Assembly: GCF_000317475.1 (NCBI RefSeq)
Contig: NC_019730.1
Span: forward strand, 1 to 64,000
Reading direction: 5' to 3'
From: Oscillatoria nigro-viridis PCC 7112
Lineage (GTDB): Bacteria; Cyanobacteriota; Cyanobacteriia; Cyanobacteriales; Microcoleaceae
DNA length: 64,000 nucleotides
A program made the translations under genes and the position numbers. The notes beneath the pieces are model-generated. The model did not search any database and was not told the origin of the DNA. It saw only the letters and a program-made list of their open reading frames with translations. Shown piece by piece: positions 45,401 to 55,383 of the stretch. Numbering within the stretch: position 1 is the stretch's first letter; each line of letters opens with the position of its first letter.

Positions 45401-48400
45401 CTGCAATCAAATAATACATCGCAAACTACAGCCAACTTCCGACTGCTCGACAATACGGATACGGGCGCAACAACTTTAACCAGCTTGGATAATACAACTG
45501 TATCCGGCAATTTCGGTACGAGCAAGCGAGAAACTGTTTTGTACAAGTTTCAAGGCTCAGAAAACCAGACCCTCTATTTCGATCGCCTTGATGGGGATTT
45601 TTACAACTACTACAGGCTCTACAGTCCCAACGGCCAGCAGCTTTTCTATCAATACGGTGTCTCTGATTACGAACAAAAACTGCCAAGCTCCGGCGAGTAC
45701 GTGCTCGCTTTTGATGGTGACAACCAAACTAATAACAATTACGGCGTGCGGCTCGTCACACCAACAGATGGTGCATTTTCCTTGACAATCGGCAATACCG
45801 TGAATGGGGAAATTAGCAAAGCCGGCCAGCAAAATACTTATACTTTTGCGGGTACGGAAGGTCAGCGTTTGTGGTTCGACAGCCTCCTGGCTGCGGGTAA
45901 TATTAATGGCACTTTGTACAGCCCCACCAACGCTATAATCTGGAACAGTCAAAATTTGGGAAGCGATCTCGAACCCGCTGCTCTTACTACCCTTAAAGAA
46001 ACGGGTAATTACCGCTTTGTAGTAGATGGTTCTGGTGACGCTACCGGCAGCTACAGCTTCCGCCTTCTCGATTTGGCTGCTGCCGCACAAACCACCTTTT
46101 TAGATACAAATACTACCGGCAATTTTGGCACGAGCAAGCGCGATGCGGTCGTGTATAAATTCACGGGTACTGGGGGTCAATATGTCTATTTCGATCGCAT
46201 TGAGGGAGGCGGGTCTAACTACTCCGTCTACAGTCCCGACGGGCAGCGCTTTTTCTATCAGGACTTGTCTTATGACCCTCCCTATCCTTACTCCTACGAT
46301 TACGGCGTTGAACCGACAAAGCTGCCTAGTTCTGGCGAGTACACTCTTGTTTTTAACGGGACGGGTCAAACTAATAACAATTATAATTTGCGGATGGTAA
46401 CGCCCGATCTCGTCACCCAACCTCACACAATTGGAAATACAATAATGGGTGCGATTGGCGAACCAGGAGAACAAGATACCTACACTTTTACTGGAACTCC
46501 CGGTCAACAGTTGTGGTTGGATAGCTTGTTCCCCAGCAGCAACATTACCGCTTACTTGTATTCGCCAACAGGCAAACTTCTGTTGAACGGTCACAATCTT
46601 GGCGACGATAGAAATTCCTCAGATTTATTGACTTTAACTGAGGCTGGAACTTACACCTTAAAAGTAGACGGTTCCTACGATTATACGGGTGCTTACCAAT
46701 TCCGCTTCCTCGACTCGGCAGCGGCAACTGTTACTTCTTTAGATACTCCGATTGCGGGGAACTTCGGCACTTTCAAGCGGGAAGCGATTGCCTATCGCTT
46801 TAACGGCACTCAAGGTCAGCCTCTTTATTTTGATTCTACGGTTGGCGATGCTGCTAACAATTATTTTCTCTACGACCCCTACGGAAAGCAGATTTTTGAT
46901 TACGCGGGTTTGAGTTCTGACAATGAGAAAACAGCGCTGCCTTTTTCGGGCGAATACACTCTAATTTTGTCGGGCAAAAACGCTACCAACAACAACTACA
47001 ACCTGCGGATAGTAACGCCGGATATCGTTACGACACCTTACACTGTGGGCGATACAGTTAGCGGTACGATTGGCGAAGCTGGGGAACAGGATATCTATGC
47101 TTTTCGAGGAACTATAGGTCAAAAGCTGTGGTTTGACAGCTTGGAAAATTCATCAACTTTTCTGACAGTAAAATTGGTAGACCCGGATGGAGTAACGGTT
47201 TTTGGCGAGTGGTATAACGGTCAATATGCCTCATACGATCGAGAACCTGTAATCCTTACCAAAGAAGGCAATTACAAGCTAATTGTAGATGGTTCTGCTG
47301 ACAGTGCGGGAAATACTTACAGTTTCCGATTGCTCGATTTGGCAGAAGGCGAAACTTTGACTTTAGATGCTCCGATTTCTGGCAACTTCGGCACCAGCAA
47401 GCGCGAAGCTAAAACCTACAAATTTCAAGGTGCAGCAGGCAGCTCTTTCTACTTCGATATGACTGCCGGAGATCCGTACAATTACTACTACCTTTACGAC
47501 CCATACGGCAAGCGCCTGACCTCTGGAGGCTTGACGAACGATCCCGAACAACCTTTGTCCGTTACTGGCGAATACTCGTTAGTTTTATCAGGTCAGGACA
47601 GACCTAATAACAATTACGAGTTTAAAGTGGTAAGGCCCGAGTTAACAACAGTGCCTTTAACTCTCGGTCAAACTGTCAGTCAAAGCATCGACAAAGCAGG
47701 CGAAAAAGATACCTATACTTTTGATGGTAAGGTCGGACAAAAGCTGTTTTTTGACGGTCAAACTGGGAACAGCAATTTGTCGGCGCAACTCTACGATCCT
47801 TTTGGCAACGCAGTTGTTGGCACGTCGGGCTATTCGAGTGTTAATACGAGCGCTGACTGGCAGCCGCCAACTTTGAATGCCAGCGGAACTTATCGCCTGG
47901 TAGTTGATGCCACCAACAATAACACGGGCAATTACAGTTTTAAATTGAGCGATTTAGCCGACTCTTCTCCTCTAAATTTGACCGCGCCCAATATCGGCAC
48001 TGCTGAAATAGGAGAAGTTGACTTGTATAAAATTACCGGCCGTCAGGGTCAAGTATTAAACTTCGATTTAAGCGCTGCTGCGTGGAGCAACGGTGGAAAT
48101 TGGGTGCTCTACGGACCCGATAACAAAGCAATAGTTTCTCCGCCTTGGAACTCAGCAGACTTTAAGGTGGCGCTGCCGACAGCAGGTTTGTACACCCTAG
48201 CTATTACCGGAAACAACTCTTCACCCGTCAGCTACAGTTTTAACGCGACTGATAACACGCCAACACCACAAACTAGCGCCGGACTCAATTCTACAATTAG
48301 CGGCACGCTGGCAGCCGATGGCACCATCACCCACAAGTTTACTGCCAATGCCGGCACTCAAATCTTCTTTGACAGCATCAACAACAGCAGCATCAACAAT

Positions 48401-51400
48401 AACGGGCAAATCAGAGCAAGGTTGATAGCCCCTGACGGCACCAGAGTATTCGACAACCAAGATACCAACGCGAATTCGCAGATCCTGACCCTCCAGCAAA
48501 CAGGGGAATATACCGTGCAAACCTACGGCTATTCTTCCTCGTCGAGCGGCAGCTATCAGTTCCGCATTGCCGAATTGCCCCAGAGCTTGAGGGGGGTCAA
48601 TTACTTGGCAACCGGTATCGTGGAATCGGTAAGAACCAACGGAACGGAAGCTAAAGTTTATACTTTTGAAGGCGTGGAAGGCCTGCGAGTGGCTTTCAAC
48701 GGCATGGCGGGAAGTAATGTCGGAGCAACTTTATACGACCCGATCGGCAAAACAGTATTTACTGCATCCAACTTCCAGGATACCGAACCGGTCACTCTGA
48801 CTCGAAACGGTTTGTACAAACTGGTAATCGAAGGCCAGCAAGCAACAGACCAAAACTACTCGTTCCAACTTTTGGAAATGTCAGGAGCTAGTGAAATGCC
48901 GTTTAACGTGCCGGTGAGCGGTACGCTGGCATCCGGCACTGAAAGCAAGTTTTACAAGTTTGAGGGTACGAAAGGCGATCGCTTGTTCTTCGATTCTATT
49001 GTCGGTAATTATTCAAATTACTGGAAGCTAATCGGTCCTGACAACAAGCCGGTTACTTATAATTGGCTTGGCAACGATTTGGAAGTGGAACTGCCAGCTA
49101 CAGGAGAGTACGCTCTGCTAATAGAGGGCGGGACTTCCAGCGCCCCGGTCAATTACCAATTCCGCGCTTTTCGTTACGAGAAAACCGCTGCGGATGTCGT
49201 GACTCCGGGAACGGGGGAAACGGGCAGCAACGCGGGGGGTTCGTCCGGTTTGTATCCCGTGAAGTTGGAAGCGTCAGACGGTCAAGGCGGCAAGGATATC
49301 CAAGAATACAGCATTCGGGTGTGGCCCGACCCGACCAACAGCAATCCGGTTATCGTCAGCGACCCCGTAGTCCGCTTCGGACTGGACGATAAAATTTACC
49401 GCTATCAGTTAGCTGCGGTTGACCCGGACGGCGACCGACTCAAATACCGCTTGGTGGACGGCCCGCTGGGAGCATTGATTAACGGCGATAGCGGAGAGTT
49501 GCTGTGGTTCCCGGAAAATATTGCGGCCGGGAGCAAAGCTGACTTTACCGTGGAGGTGGCAGACCCGCGCGGCGGCAAGGGCTTGCAAAAGTTTACCGTG
49601 GATGCTTACGGCGCTTTGGGTAAAATTCAGGGAGCTGTATTTGACGATTTAAACGGCAACGGTTTCCGCGATTCTAAATTAGTTAAAGGTAACAATCCGG
49701 CGATCGTCTTGGCAATTGACGTTTCTGGCAGCACGGCTGCTCCGTTTGATGGCCCGGCTGGAGTAGATGACGTTCTCAAAGCGCAAGTCGCCGCTACCCT
49801 AACTCTCATCGATACATTAATAGCTCAAGGTTTGGGCGATAGAGTCAATATCGGGCTGATTCCACACCAAATTACCGCCCAAATTCAAGATATGGACCCC
49901 GTAACGCCGGGAGTTCAGTTCTATACGACGCCCCTGGCAGATAAAAACAACAACAGCATCCCCGATATCCGGGAAATCCTGGCAAGCGCCACTTACACCA
50001 CCCCTAACGGTCACAACGATTTTACCAAAGCAGTACAGGCGATCGACCTTCTTATTCCTTTGATGCCGGGAGACAAGAACGTCATCTTCATGTCCGACGG
50101 CTACGGCGCTTTAGACCCGGCAGTAGCAGCAAGCGTGCGGACTGACTTGCAAAATGCTGGCATCGGTCTTTCCGCCTTCGGAATCGGCAAATATTCGACC
50201 CTGGATACCCTCAAAAAACTCGACCCAGAAGCGGTAATTTTGAGCGATATCGACCAGTTAAGCAGCGTTTTCGGCGGTTTTGACCCCCGCTACACTCTAG
50301 AGCCTTTAATGGAAAACGTGCCGGTCTACCTGGATGTTAACAACAACGGAGTCTTAGACCCAGACGAACCGAAACAGTTGACCAAAAAGGACGATTCTGA
50401 GTCGAGTCTGGGCCAAACCAACTATCAGTTTACCTTTGACAACTTAGTAGCCGGTACTTACAAAGTGCGGGCTGTAGCGCCCAGCGGTTACGTGCAGACT
50501 GCCCCTAGTACCTCGGTTTTTACCGATACCGTCACCGCTGCGGGACAAACTTTTACCCATTTGTTCGGCGTCCACAAAGCAGAAGAACCGCCCAACTCGG
50601 ACCCCACTTTCTTGACGGTAGCGCCTCCCTACAAGCTAAAAGCTGGAGAACCCTTGGTTTACAGGGCTTTGGCTTCCGACCCTGATGCGGATGAGTTAAC
50701 TTACAGTTTGGTGCTGAGTCCCCCAGGGATGAGCGTTGACCCGAAAAACGGCACTGTAGTTTGGACTCCGACGGCAGCCCAGGTAGAAGAATATTATAAA
50801 GAACTGCGGGCGACGCGCGATCGCTTGATTGCTTTCGGTCGCCCAGAGGCGGCACCCTCTGCGGTGAAGTTCAATGTCGTCCTGCGGGCGAATGACGGCA
50901 AGGGCGGTCAGGCTTTGCAGTACGTTGAAGTGGAACTGGTGCCGCCCAACAATCCCCCGCTGTTTGCTTCCACACCGCCGTCGGACTTGCAACCCCAAGT
51001 TGGCAAGCGGTTCGAGTACCGGGCAATTACAAACGATGCCGACGGCGATACCATTACTTACGCGCTCTTGCCGGGCGCGCCTGCTGGCGTCTCCATCAAC
51101 CCAACTACCGGCTTGGTAACTTGGACGCCGACATCCGCGCAGTTGGGCGCGAGGGCTTTCACGGTTGTTGCCAGCGACGGCAAAGGCTCAGAATCCAAGC
51201 TGGAAGTGCCGTTGCAGGTAATCGAGGCGATTCCCAACCGCCCGCCCGACATCACTTCCACTCCCCGCACTACTGCCCGCACCGGCAGCGGTTATTTCTA
51301 CCAACTGGCTGCAACCGACCCCGACGGCAATCCGCTCGCCTTTACTTTGGTTTCTCACCCCGCAGGGATGACCCTCACCCCGGAGGGTGCTCTTGCTTGG

Positions 51401-54259
51401 ACTCCGAATGCCGCGCAAACCGGCACCATCTCCGTGTCGGTATCGGTTAGCGATGGGCAAGGCGGCACCGACACCCAATCTTGGACTGTGGGCGTCTCGA
51501 ATTCGACTGCCAACCGCCCGCCCGCCATTACTTCGGTACCGGATGCGGTCACTAATTTAGAAAAAGTTTACCGCTACCAACTGACTGCAACCGACCCCGA
51601 CGGCGACCCGACCTTCTGGAGCCTTGACAGCGCGCCCAAAGGTATGGTAATCGACGCGAAAACTGGGGGTCTTAGCTGGCAGCCCACTCCCGACCAAATT
51701 GGGGAACATACCGTTGCGGTGCGGGCGACTGACGCCCTCGGTTCCTATACAGGTCAGGAATTTACTTTAAAAGTAACGGGCATTAACACGCCGCCCGCTA
51801 TTGCTTCGATTCCGGTGACGGTTGCCGGGACGAACCAAACTTACAAATATCAAGTATTTGCGACCGACCCGGAAAACGATGCCCTGCGCTACAGTTTGGG
51901 AACTAAACCCGAAGGCATGAGGATTGACGGCCGCACCGGTTTAATCTCTTGGACTCCGGGTGCCAATGCTGTCGGTACTTACGAAGTAGAAGTTGTAGCT
52001 ACTGACGCCCAAGGAGGCGCGGGAAATCAGAAGTTTGCCATACAGGTAGGAACTGCCACCGTCAACCGGCCTCCGGCTGTAGTTTCGACGCCGATTTTTG
52101 CAGCATCTTTGGGGAGTCAGTACAGCTATCAAGTAAGGGCGACCGACCCCGACGGCGGCAGTTTAACTTATCAGTTGCTGCAAGCCCCGACGGGGGTAGC
52201 GATAAACCAGACTACTGGATTGCTGACTTGGAACAATCCGACTGCTGGAAACCATCAAATCGTAGTGGGCGTCCTCGATGCCGGCGGCTTGGGGGCGGCC
52301 CAAGGGTTTACATTAACTGCGAGGGCGAATTCGGCACCCGTTATTCCTGCCGTACCGGCGCAGCAATCTGTAGCAACGGGCGCTACTTACCGCTACGATT
52401 TGAAAGCCAGTGATGCTGAAGGCGATTTGCTTTCTTATTCTTTGTTGCAGTCTCCCTCGGGCATGACTGTTGATGAAGAAGGCCGCATTAGTTGGGTTCC
52501 TAAATCAAGTGATGTCGGTACGGTTAAACCAGTCGAAATTGCCATCACCGATACCTTTGGCAAGACTGTTACTGTCGCCTACAATTTAAGCGTTGTTGCC
52601 GATACTGTCGCACCGAAAGTAAACTTAATTGCAAGCAAGAATGCAGCTAATGTTGGCGAGTCGGTTACGTTTACAGTCAATGCCGTAGATAACGTGAAAG
52701 TCGAATCTTTGGGATTGACAATTAACGGCACTCCGGTTGTCATAGATGCACAAGGCAAGGCAACTGTCAAGTTAAATAATTCAAATCCAATCACCGCAAT
52801 TGCCACTGCTAAAGATGCGGCTGGAAATGTGGGGAATGCCACTCAAACTGTAGCAGCAATTGACCCGACCGATGTCAACGCGCCTGTTATCAACATCAGT
52901 TTAGAAGATGATGCAGAAATCACCGCGCCCTTCAATATCACCGGCACGATTTCTGACAGCAGTTTGGCATACTATACATTGGAAGTAGCGCCAGTCGGTG
53001 GCGGGCAAATTCCGGGCGATGGCGGAGGATTTAAGGAGGTTTATCGGGGAACGACTGCTGTCAGCAACGGAACGGTTGCGACTTTTGACCCGACTGTTTT
53101 GGCTAACGGCGCTTACGTTCTCAAATTCACTGCTTTCGATACCAACGGTAACGGTTCGACTACTGAAAGAACGGTGAATGTTTCGGGTGATTTGAAGTTG
53201 GGCAATTTCCGGTTGTCGTTTACTGATTTGACGGTTCCAGTAGCGGGAATTCCGATTAACGTGACTCGGACTTACGATTCTTTGAATGCGAATTCTAGCG
53301 ATGATTTCGGTTACGGCTGGCGGATGGAGTTCCGGGATACTGATTTGAAGACTTCGTTAAAAGCTGACCCGATTTACGAAGAATTGGGCATCAATACCGT
53401 AGCATTTGATAGCAAGACTAAGGTATTCATCACCCTACCCGGAGGTAAGCGGGAAACCTTTACTTTTAAGCCGACTCCGAGTCATTTGAATCAGTATTTA
53501 GGGGCTGCTGGGCCGGGGGCTGCGATGTACAAGCCGGCGTTTGAGTCTCAAAAGGGTTCGACGGTGACTCTGACGGTTAAGGATGCGAATTTGATACGGA
53601 ATGAGTACGGCGAGTATTACGGGGTTAACGGGCAGCCCTTCAATCCTGAAAATCCGGCGTTTGGTGGGGTTTATGTGTTGACTACCCAAGAGGGATTGGT
53701 TTACGAGATTGATGCTAAGTCTGGGGATTTGCTGACTGCTACTGATGCGAATGGGAATAAGCTGACTTTTAGCGATGCGGGGATTGCTAGTTCGACTGGG
53801 AAGTCGGTGACTTTTGAGAGGGATGTTGCTGGGAGGATTGTCGGTGTTGTTGACCCGGATGGCAAGAAAGTCAAGTACGAATACGATGCTAAAGGAGATT
53901 TGGTTGCTGTTAAGGATAGGGAGAATAATACTACGACTTTTAAGTACGAAGATGAGGACAGACCGCACTTTTTAACTGAGGTTATCGACCCGTTGGGACG
54001 GAGTGGAGTCAAGACTGAGTACGATGATTCCGGGCGTTTGAAGCAGATGATTGATGCCAACGGTTCTGCGGTGGAATTGATTTACGATCCAAATAATTCG
54101 ATTCAGAAAGTTAAGGATGTTTTTGGTAAGGAAACTACTTATGTTTATGATTTTCGGGGGAATGTTTTAACTGAGATTGACCCGTTAGGGAAGAGAATTG
54201 ACAGGGGTGCATCTCACTTTGGCGAATATGTCACCAAAGGGTTAAAATGGAAAAGCTAG
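42410..54259 (+). CDS. giant PPC-repeat/VWA/Ig-like/RHS toxin-delivery protein, 5'-truncated, 3' part beyond an IS
   Basis: An open frame of 3949 codons with only a TTG at 42410 inside the integrase relic, so the true start is lost. Order: 22 PPC-like beta-sandwich repeats (FTGTKGQRVFLD motif, 42440-49170); an SdrB-like segment split by a VWA domain with MIDAS DVSGS (about 49695-50290); VPVYLDVNNNGVLDPDEP; about seven Ig/cadherin-like repeats (TDPDGDP..Y.L...P.GM; 50590-52610); two further Ig-like segments; then an RHS start (FGYGWRMEFRDTDLK) and YD repeats (TEYDDSGRLKQMIDANGS). The last true codon overlaps the ISKra4 insertion at 54205; the final about 18 codons are IS sequence. Without the IS the frame continues into 55392-59274. 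A surface or exported toxin carrier is inferred. Confidence 0.8.
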   Translation: MCPEISIITRSGTAGQRIYIDPLQYSGAAGNWKFDIQSPSGETVSTNLDSNKILNLTETGNYRIVTSTNGDATGSYGFSVIDLGLVPAVPFDTTIKGTLSPGSEDDLFRFTGSKGQKLFFDNKTNSGGFNWILYSADSKEAKYRGSEADMELYLPKDGEYVLAIRGNSSFTSTVDYSFEIVTPDDITVPIVPGSNAEPNSVYGELKEKGETDYYTFTGEVGQRIYFDRLFYKQDIPNGYWPHTAKLIGPSGAALPIYNLEYNYDGNPITLKESGTYRIEIDGTEENTGTYSFSVLDLGLAALLNLDTDISGTLNPGQETHLYQFTGSKSQRLFFDTPGGTVNTNWTLYDSGNNVVPGGDASQNTDMEVVLPNSGTYTLAIRGYNNNTPVNYSFKVITPDVQAGTLAFNVPVSSSIGEKGEQDVYTFTGTKGQRVFLDTLMETPNNRATLVSPSGTKVINNSPMESDSYWRSPVILPENGTYSLTVDGDNQTTDPYSFRLVDASNVPVLQKDATSPTSGTLNPGRAIQFYQFTGAKGDRVYFDSQENSGTAAWSLYNSNNGVLVNNVNLSTDFEYPLEGDGTYYLMLRGENSTPVNYQIQLITTTSPPAPMTLSAPVTSSISKLGEQDAYTFTGNVGQTLYFDPRIGNSDITVKIYSPSGKEVLNGNTGTDRPPFTLTEAGTYKVTVDGLYGKTGDYSFILSDAAPLLPLGTPLSGSLAAKETVLYKINGTAGQQLTFAGSSASSGAEWVLYAPQNLLNPESYYYENNRVGSANLNTGFTSTLPADGTYILALRNPSANSVSYSNIQANSTLPPATTNSGLGMPYGGTLSAPGEVDENSFTAKAGTLIYFDGQSNAPGRWVRLLKPNSTNDFVFNNLDSQSDGGAYQLTQTGPYKLEVYGYPATTTGNYSFQLVDLKASPTLALNAPINVSLNPRETKAYKFTGTVGQKVWLDGLNTSGTNVTAKLLNSSGLQVAYTGDLSNDIELQTLEADGEYYLVLQSNNTSQTTANFRLLDNTDTGATTLTSLDNTTVSGNFGTSKRETVLYKFQGSENQTLYFDRLDGDFYNYYRLYSPNGQQLFYQYGVSDYEQKLPSSGEYVLAFDGDNQTNNNYGVRLVTPTDGAFSLTIGNTVNGEISKAGQQNTYTFAGTEGQRLWFDSLLAAGNINGTLYSPTNAIIWNSQNLGSDLEPAALTTLKETGNYRFVVDGSGDATGSYSFRLLDLAAAAQTTFLDTNTTGNFGTSKRDAVVYKFTGTGGQYVYFDRIEGGGSNYSVYSPDGQRFFYQDLSYDPPYPYSYDYGVEPTKLPSSGEYTLVFNGTGQTNNNYNLRMVTPDLVTQPHTIGNTIMGAIGEPGEQDTYTFTGTPGQQLWLDSLFPSSNITAYLYSPTGKLLLNGHNLGDDRNSSDLLTLTEAGTYTLKVDGSYDYTGAYQFRFLDSAAATVTSLDTPIAGNFGTFKREAIAYRFNGTQGQPLYFDSTVGDAANNYFLYDPYGKQIFDYAGLSSDNEKTALPFSGEYTLILSGKNATNNNYNLRIVTPDIVTTPYTVGDTVSGTIGEAGEQDIYAFRGTIGQKLWFDSLENSSTFLTVKLVDPDGVTVFGEWYNGQYASYDREPVILTKEGNYKLIVDGSADSAGNTYSFRLLDLAEGETLTLDAPISGNFGTSKREAKTYKFQGAAGSSFYFDMTAGDPYNYYYLYDPYGKRLTSGGLTNDPEQPLSVTGEYSLVLSGQDRPNNNYEFKVVRPELTTVPLTLGQTVSQSIDKAGEKDTYTFDGKVGQKLFFDGQTGNSNLSAQLYDPFGNAVVGTSGYSSVNTSADWQPPTLNASGTYRLVVDATNNNTGNYSFKLSDLADSSPLNLTAPNIGTAEIGEVDLYKITGRQGQVLNFDLSAAAWSNGGNWVLYGPDNKAIVSPPWNSADFKVALPTAGLYTLAITGNNSSPVSYSFNATDNTPTPQTSAGLNSTISGTLAADGTITHKFTANAGTQIFFDSINNSSINNNGQIRARLIAPDGTRVFDNQDTNANSQILTLQQTGEYTVQTYGYSSSSSGSYQFRIAELPQSLRGVNYLATGIVESVRTNGTEAKVYTFEGVEGLRVAFNGMAGSNVGATLYDPIGKTVFTASNFQDTEPVTLTRNGLYKLVIEGQQATDQNYSFQLLEMSGASEMPFNVPVSGTLASGTESKFYKFEGTKGDRLFFDSIVGNYSNYWKLIGPDNKPVTYNWLGNDLEVELPATGEYALLIEGGTSSAPVNYQFRAFRYEKTAADVVTPGTGETGSNAGGSSGLYPVKLEASDGQGGKDIQEYSIRVWPDPTNSNPVIVSDPVVRFGLDDKIYRYQLAAVDPDGDRLKYRLVDGPLGALINGDSGELLWFPENIAAGSKADFTVEVADPRGGKGLQKFTVDAYGALGKIQGAVFDDLNGNGFRDSKLVKGNNPAIVLAIDVSGSTAAPFDGPAGVDDVLKAQVAATLTLIDTLIAQGLGDRVNIGLIPHQITAQIQDMDPVTPGVQFYTTPLADKNNNSIPDIREILASATYTTPNGHNDFTKAVQAIDLLIPLMPGDKNVIFMSDGYGALDPAVAASVRTDLQNAGIGLSAFGIGKYSTLDTLKKLDPEAVILSDIDQLSSVFGGFDPRYTLEPLMENVPVYLDVNNNGVLDPDEPKQLTKKDDSESSLGQTNYQFTFDNLVAGTYKVRAVAPSGYVQTAPSTSVFTDTVTAAGQTFTHLFGVHKAEEPPNSDPTFLTVAPPYKLKAGEPLVYRALASDPDADELTYSLVLSPPGMSVDPKNGTVVWTPTAAQVEEYYKELRATRDRLIAFGRPEAAPSAVKFNVVLRANDGKGGQALQYVEVELVPPNNPPLFASTPPSDLQPQVGKRFEYRAITNDADGDTITYALLPGAPAGVSINPTTGLVTWTPTSAQLGARAFTVVASDGKGSESKLEVPLQVIEAIPNRPPDITSTPRTTARTGSGYFYQLAATDPDGNPLAFTLVSHPAGMTLTPEGALAWTPNAAQTGTISVSVSVSDGQGGTDTQSWTVGVSNSTANRPPAITSVPDAVTNLEKVYRYQLTATDPDGDPTFWSLDSAPKGMVIDAKTGGLSWQPTPDQIGEHTVAVRATDALGSYTGQEFTLKVTGINTPPAIASIPVTVAGTNQTYKYQVFATDPENDALRYSLGTKPEGMRIDGRTGLISWTPGANAVGTYEVEVVATDAQGGAGNQKFAIQVGTATVNRPPAVVSTPIFAASLGSQYSYQVRATDPDGGSLTYQLLQAPTGVAINQTTGLLTWNNPTAGNHQIVVGVLDAGGLGAAQGFTLTARANSAPVIPAVPAQQSVATGATYRYDLKASDAEGDLLSYSLLQSPSGMTVDEEGRISWVPKSSDVGTVKPVEIAITDTFGKTVTVAYNLSVVADTVAPKVNLIASKNAANVGESVTFTVNAVDNVKVESLGLTINGTPVVIDAQGKATVKLNNSNPITAIATAKDAAGNVGNATQTVAAIDPTDVNAPVINISLEDDAEITAPFNITGTISDSSLAYYTLEVAPVGGGQIPGDGGGFKEVYRGTTAVSNGTVATFDPTVLANGAYVLKFTAFDTNGNGSTTERTVNVSGDLKLGNFRLSFTDLTVPVAGIPINVTRTYDSLNANSSDDFGYGWRMEFRDTDLKTSLKADPIYEELGINTVAFDSKTKVFITLPGGKRETFTFKPTPSHLNQYLGAAGPGAAMYKPAFESQKGSTVTLTVKDANLIRNEYGEYYGVNGQPFNPENPAFGGVYVLTTQEGLVYEIDAKSGDLLTATDANGNKLTFSDAGIASSTGKSVTFERDVAGRIVGVVDPDGKKVKYEYDAKGDLVAVKDRENNTTTFKYEDEDRPHFLTEVIDPLGRSGVKTEYDDSGRLKQMIDANGSAVELIYDPNNSIQKVKDVFGKETTYVYDFRGNVLTEIDPLGKRIDRGASHFGEYVTKGLKWKS
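42440..49170 (+). repeat. 22 tandem PPC-like domain repeats (about 100 codons each)
   Basis: A recurring pattern of FTGTxGQxxxxD, LYxPxG, GxYxLxV.G and YSFRLLD appears 22 times. Units alternate between two subtypes (SKREAxxYKF and EAGEQDTYTF starts), suggesting expansion by duplication of two-unit blocks, most clearly between 45500 and 47700. Confidence 0.8.
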
Positions 54260-55383
54260 TAAAATTGCCCAAAAATATGAGGTAAAGAAAATGACACCCT
54301 CAGACCAAGAACAGCTAAAAGTCTACTTAAAAGCGGCAGCAGAAATTCTTTACAGAAATACAGCTCCAAGCGAGTTAGAAAGCTTTGATAGCATAGAAAA
54401 GTCTCTCCGTCAGAAAATGCTAGAAGAAGTGGGACCAGAACTAGGTAACTTTTTTTTTCAGCAGTATCAGGAATTCAAACAGGAAAACCCAGAAAAATAA
54501 AATCAATAGTCGGTTCGCTCGAAATTACCGACAATCAAGCGAAATATTTTGGATTGAAAGCGTATAGTCAATTCAGTCCAATGATGGAAAAATGCTGTCT
54601 TTTAATTAGTGCCAACGAATCTTATCAAATGGCAGAAAAAGATTTAGAGATTTTCACCGGAATCAAAGTCTCTCATAGTACATTACAAAGATTAGTCAAA
54701 CGACAAGAATTTGAATTACCTACATCTAAACAAGGAGTTCAAGAAATTACATTAGATGGCGGGAAAGTCAGGCTACGCAACGACACCAAAGGCGAGGGTT
54801 GTTACTGGAAAGACTATAAAGCCATTTGTTTAGATAATGTTTATTCGGGAGCATCTTTTCAAAATAATCAAAATTTAATTGATTGGACTAATAGCCAAAA
54901 ATTGCGACATCCTATGTATTGCCTAGGAGACGGTCATGCGGGAATTTGGAAAATATTTCAAGAAATAGGAGATACTGAACAAAGACAAGAAATCTTAGAT
55001 TGGTATCATCTGAAAGAAAATCTTTACAAGGTAGGAGGTTCGCTAAAACGTTTGAAATTAGCAGAAAATATGTTGTGGCAAGGTAAAATAGATGAAGTTA
55101 TCAATCTATTTAAAGAGATGAAAAAACAAGCATTTAAAACATTTTGTAATTATTTAGAGACTCATCGCTGCCGAATAGTCAACTACCAATACTATAAAGA
55201 AGAATCCATAAGTTCGATAGGTTCTGGAACAGTTGAATCAATCATTAAACGAATTGGGTTTAGGGTAAAAATATCAGGAGCGCAATGGAAGATTGAGAGC
55301 GTTCCCTCTATCCTTTCTCTTCGCTGTGCTTATCTCAACGGTCAACTTTCAATTTGATGTATTTGCCAAAGTGAGATGCACCC
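54205..55383 (+). mobile_element. ISKra4-family insertion sequence inside the RHS gene
   Basis: A 1179-bp element with perfect 19-bp terminal inverted repeats (GGGTGCATCTCACTTTGGC at 54205-54223; complement at 55365-55383) and an 8-bp target duplication ATTGACAG (54197-54204 and 55384-55391). Removing the IS and one duplication restores the reading frame. The second RHS copy at about 63628 shows the same sequence uninterrupted (GTTGACAGGACTTACGAT), which confirms the insertion point. Confidence 0.95.
54291..55357 (+). CDS. ISKra4-family transposase (two overlapping frames, probable programmed frameshift)
   Basis: Frame A (54291-54500; 69 residues, EVGPELGNFFFQQYQEF) ends at CCAGAAAAATAA. Frame B begins over that site (PRKIKSIVGSLEITDNQAKY) and runs to 55357 with an ATG at 54554 or earlier. 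It holds LDGGKVRLR (first catalytic Asp), MYCLGDGHAGIWKIF (second Asp) and SSIGSGTVESIIKRIG (Glu). The A-run at the junction suits translational frameshifting, which several members of this family use. The element appears complete and may be active. Confidence 0.85.

Noticed and set aside
53498-54060. Minus-strand frames in the RHS region
   Set aside because: YD-repeat DNA often leaves the antisense strand open; no independent start signals or domains are seen.
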